Of a stretch of DNA of 5,440 bases, positions 5,412 through 5,440 are shown in pieces. The notes under the pieces were generated by a model that saw only the letters and a list, made by a program, of their open reading frames with translations, did no database searches and was not told the DNA's origin. The DNA comes from Bacillota bacterium. GTDB taxonomy: Bacteria; Bacillota; Clostridia; Peptostreptococcales; Anaerovoracaceae. Both the position numbers and the translations under genes were made by a program. Numbering within the stretch: position 1 is the stretch's first letter; each line of letters starts with the position of its first letter. Where the stretch lies: positions 1-5,440 of the forward strand of contig JABUTE010000296.1 in the NCBI GenBank assembly GCA_021443825.1, read 5' to 3'.

Positions 5412-5440
5412 GAGCTCCAAGGGCTCCGTTCTTGCTTACG
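5412..5440. repeat. 29-bp dispersed repeat, right copy (cut by the window edge)
   Basis: This matches 150-178 in 26 of 29 positions in the same orientation. The match reaches the last base of the window, so the repeat may be longer. It is preceded by GCCG (5407-5410) and then T, giving GCCGTGAGC, which resembles GCCGTGGAGC at 285-294 and supports a family of three diverged copies. Confidence 0.6.

Larger units (their letters stand above)
4882..5440. other. Long gene-free upstream region with palindromes and repeats
   Basis: About 560 bp beyond the regulator promoter have no convincing gene. Minus-strand frames of 78-126 codons cross it, but they start at TTG or GTG without a binding site, run through the hairpin element, and two of them run through the Pho promoter. 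A plus-strand frame from ATG 5305 runs off the window (M-K-G-K-Y-R-Y-L) with only a weak GGAG ahead of it; its last codons fall in the 29-bp repeat, so I do not call it. Supported contents are the palindrome cluster (4915-4969), the nested inverted repeat (5147-5240) and the right copy of the dispersed repeat (5412-5440). Confidence 0.55.

Noticed and set aside
5305..5440. A plus-strand frame beginning M-K-G-K-Y-R-Y-L that is still open at the window edge.
   Set aside because: Only a weak GGAG precedes it, no family is recognisable, and its last codons lie in the dispersed repeat. Sequence beyond 5440 would be needed to reconsider it.

Overview
The window holds one compact phosphate-response locus, entirely on the minus strand, flanked by two gene-free stretches rich in repeats and hairpins. 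Strong GGAGG-type ribosome binding sites, TTG start codons, a PhoP/PhoR-type two-component pair and a PhoU-tailed Na/Pi cotransporter suggest a fairly GC-rich Firmicutes genome. A gut Clostridia lineage such as Oscillospiraceae/Ruminococcaceae is my best guess, but it is inference; nothing here fixes the taxon.

Layout from left to right: the tail of a plus-strand transcript ending in a clear intrinsic terminator (62-90); a gene-free, hairpin-rich stretch (91-404); an intrinsic terminator for the minus-strand transporter gene (405-432); the Na/Pi cotransporter with a C-terminal PhoU-like domain (452-2197); its own promoter (2228-2282); the terminator of the regulator operon (2319-2346); a PhoR-type sensor kinase (2454-4121); a PhoB/PhoP-type response regulator (4118-4789), overlapping the kinase by ATGA; the regulator promoter (4827-4881); and about 560 bp of non-coding sequence (4882-5440) with a palindrome cluster, a 94-bp nested inverted-repeat element and, at the very end, a 29-bp near-copy of a sequence near the left end.

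The best-supported new observation is that the two promoters are near twins. Upstream of both the response regulator and the transporter there is an 11-bp-phased array (TTTACA, TTTACA, GCGATA, then TTTTAT or TTTGAT) followed 10 bp later by a -10 box (TATAAT or TAGAAT). The spacing is identical and 43 of 55 positions match. Neither promoter has a recognisable -35 box. This is the architecture of PhoP-activated promoters, so the locus reads as a self-contained regulon: the kinase senses, the regulator activates its own operon and, separately, the transporter, and the transporter brings in phosphate and carries a PhoU-like domain that might report back to the kinase. The transporter's ribosome binding site also lies in a 9-bp-armed inverted repeat that includes half of its -10 box. 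This could silence translation of any read-through message from the regulator operon. I see no evidence of a wholly new class of system such as a defence island, CRISPR array or new mobile element.
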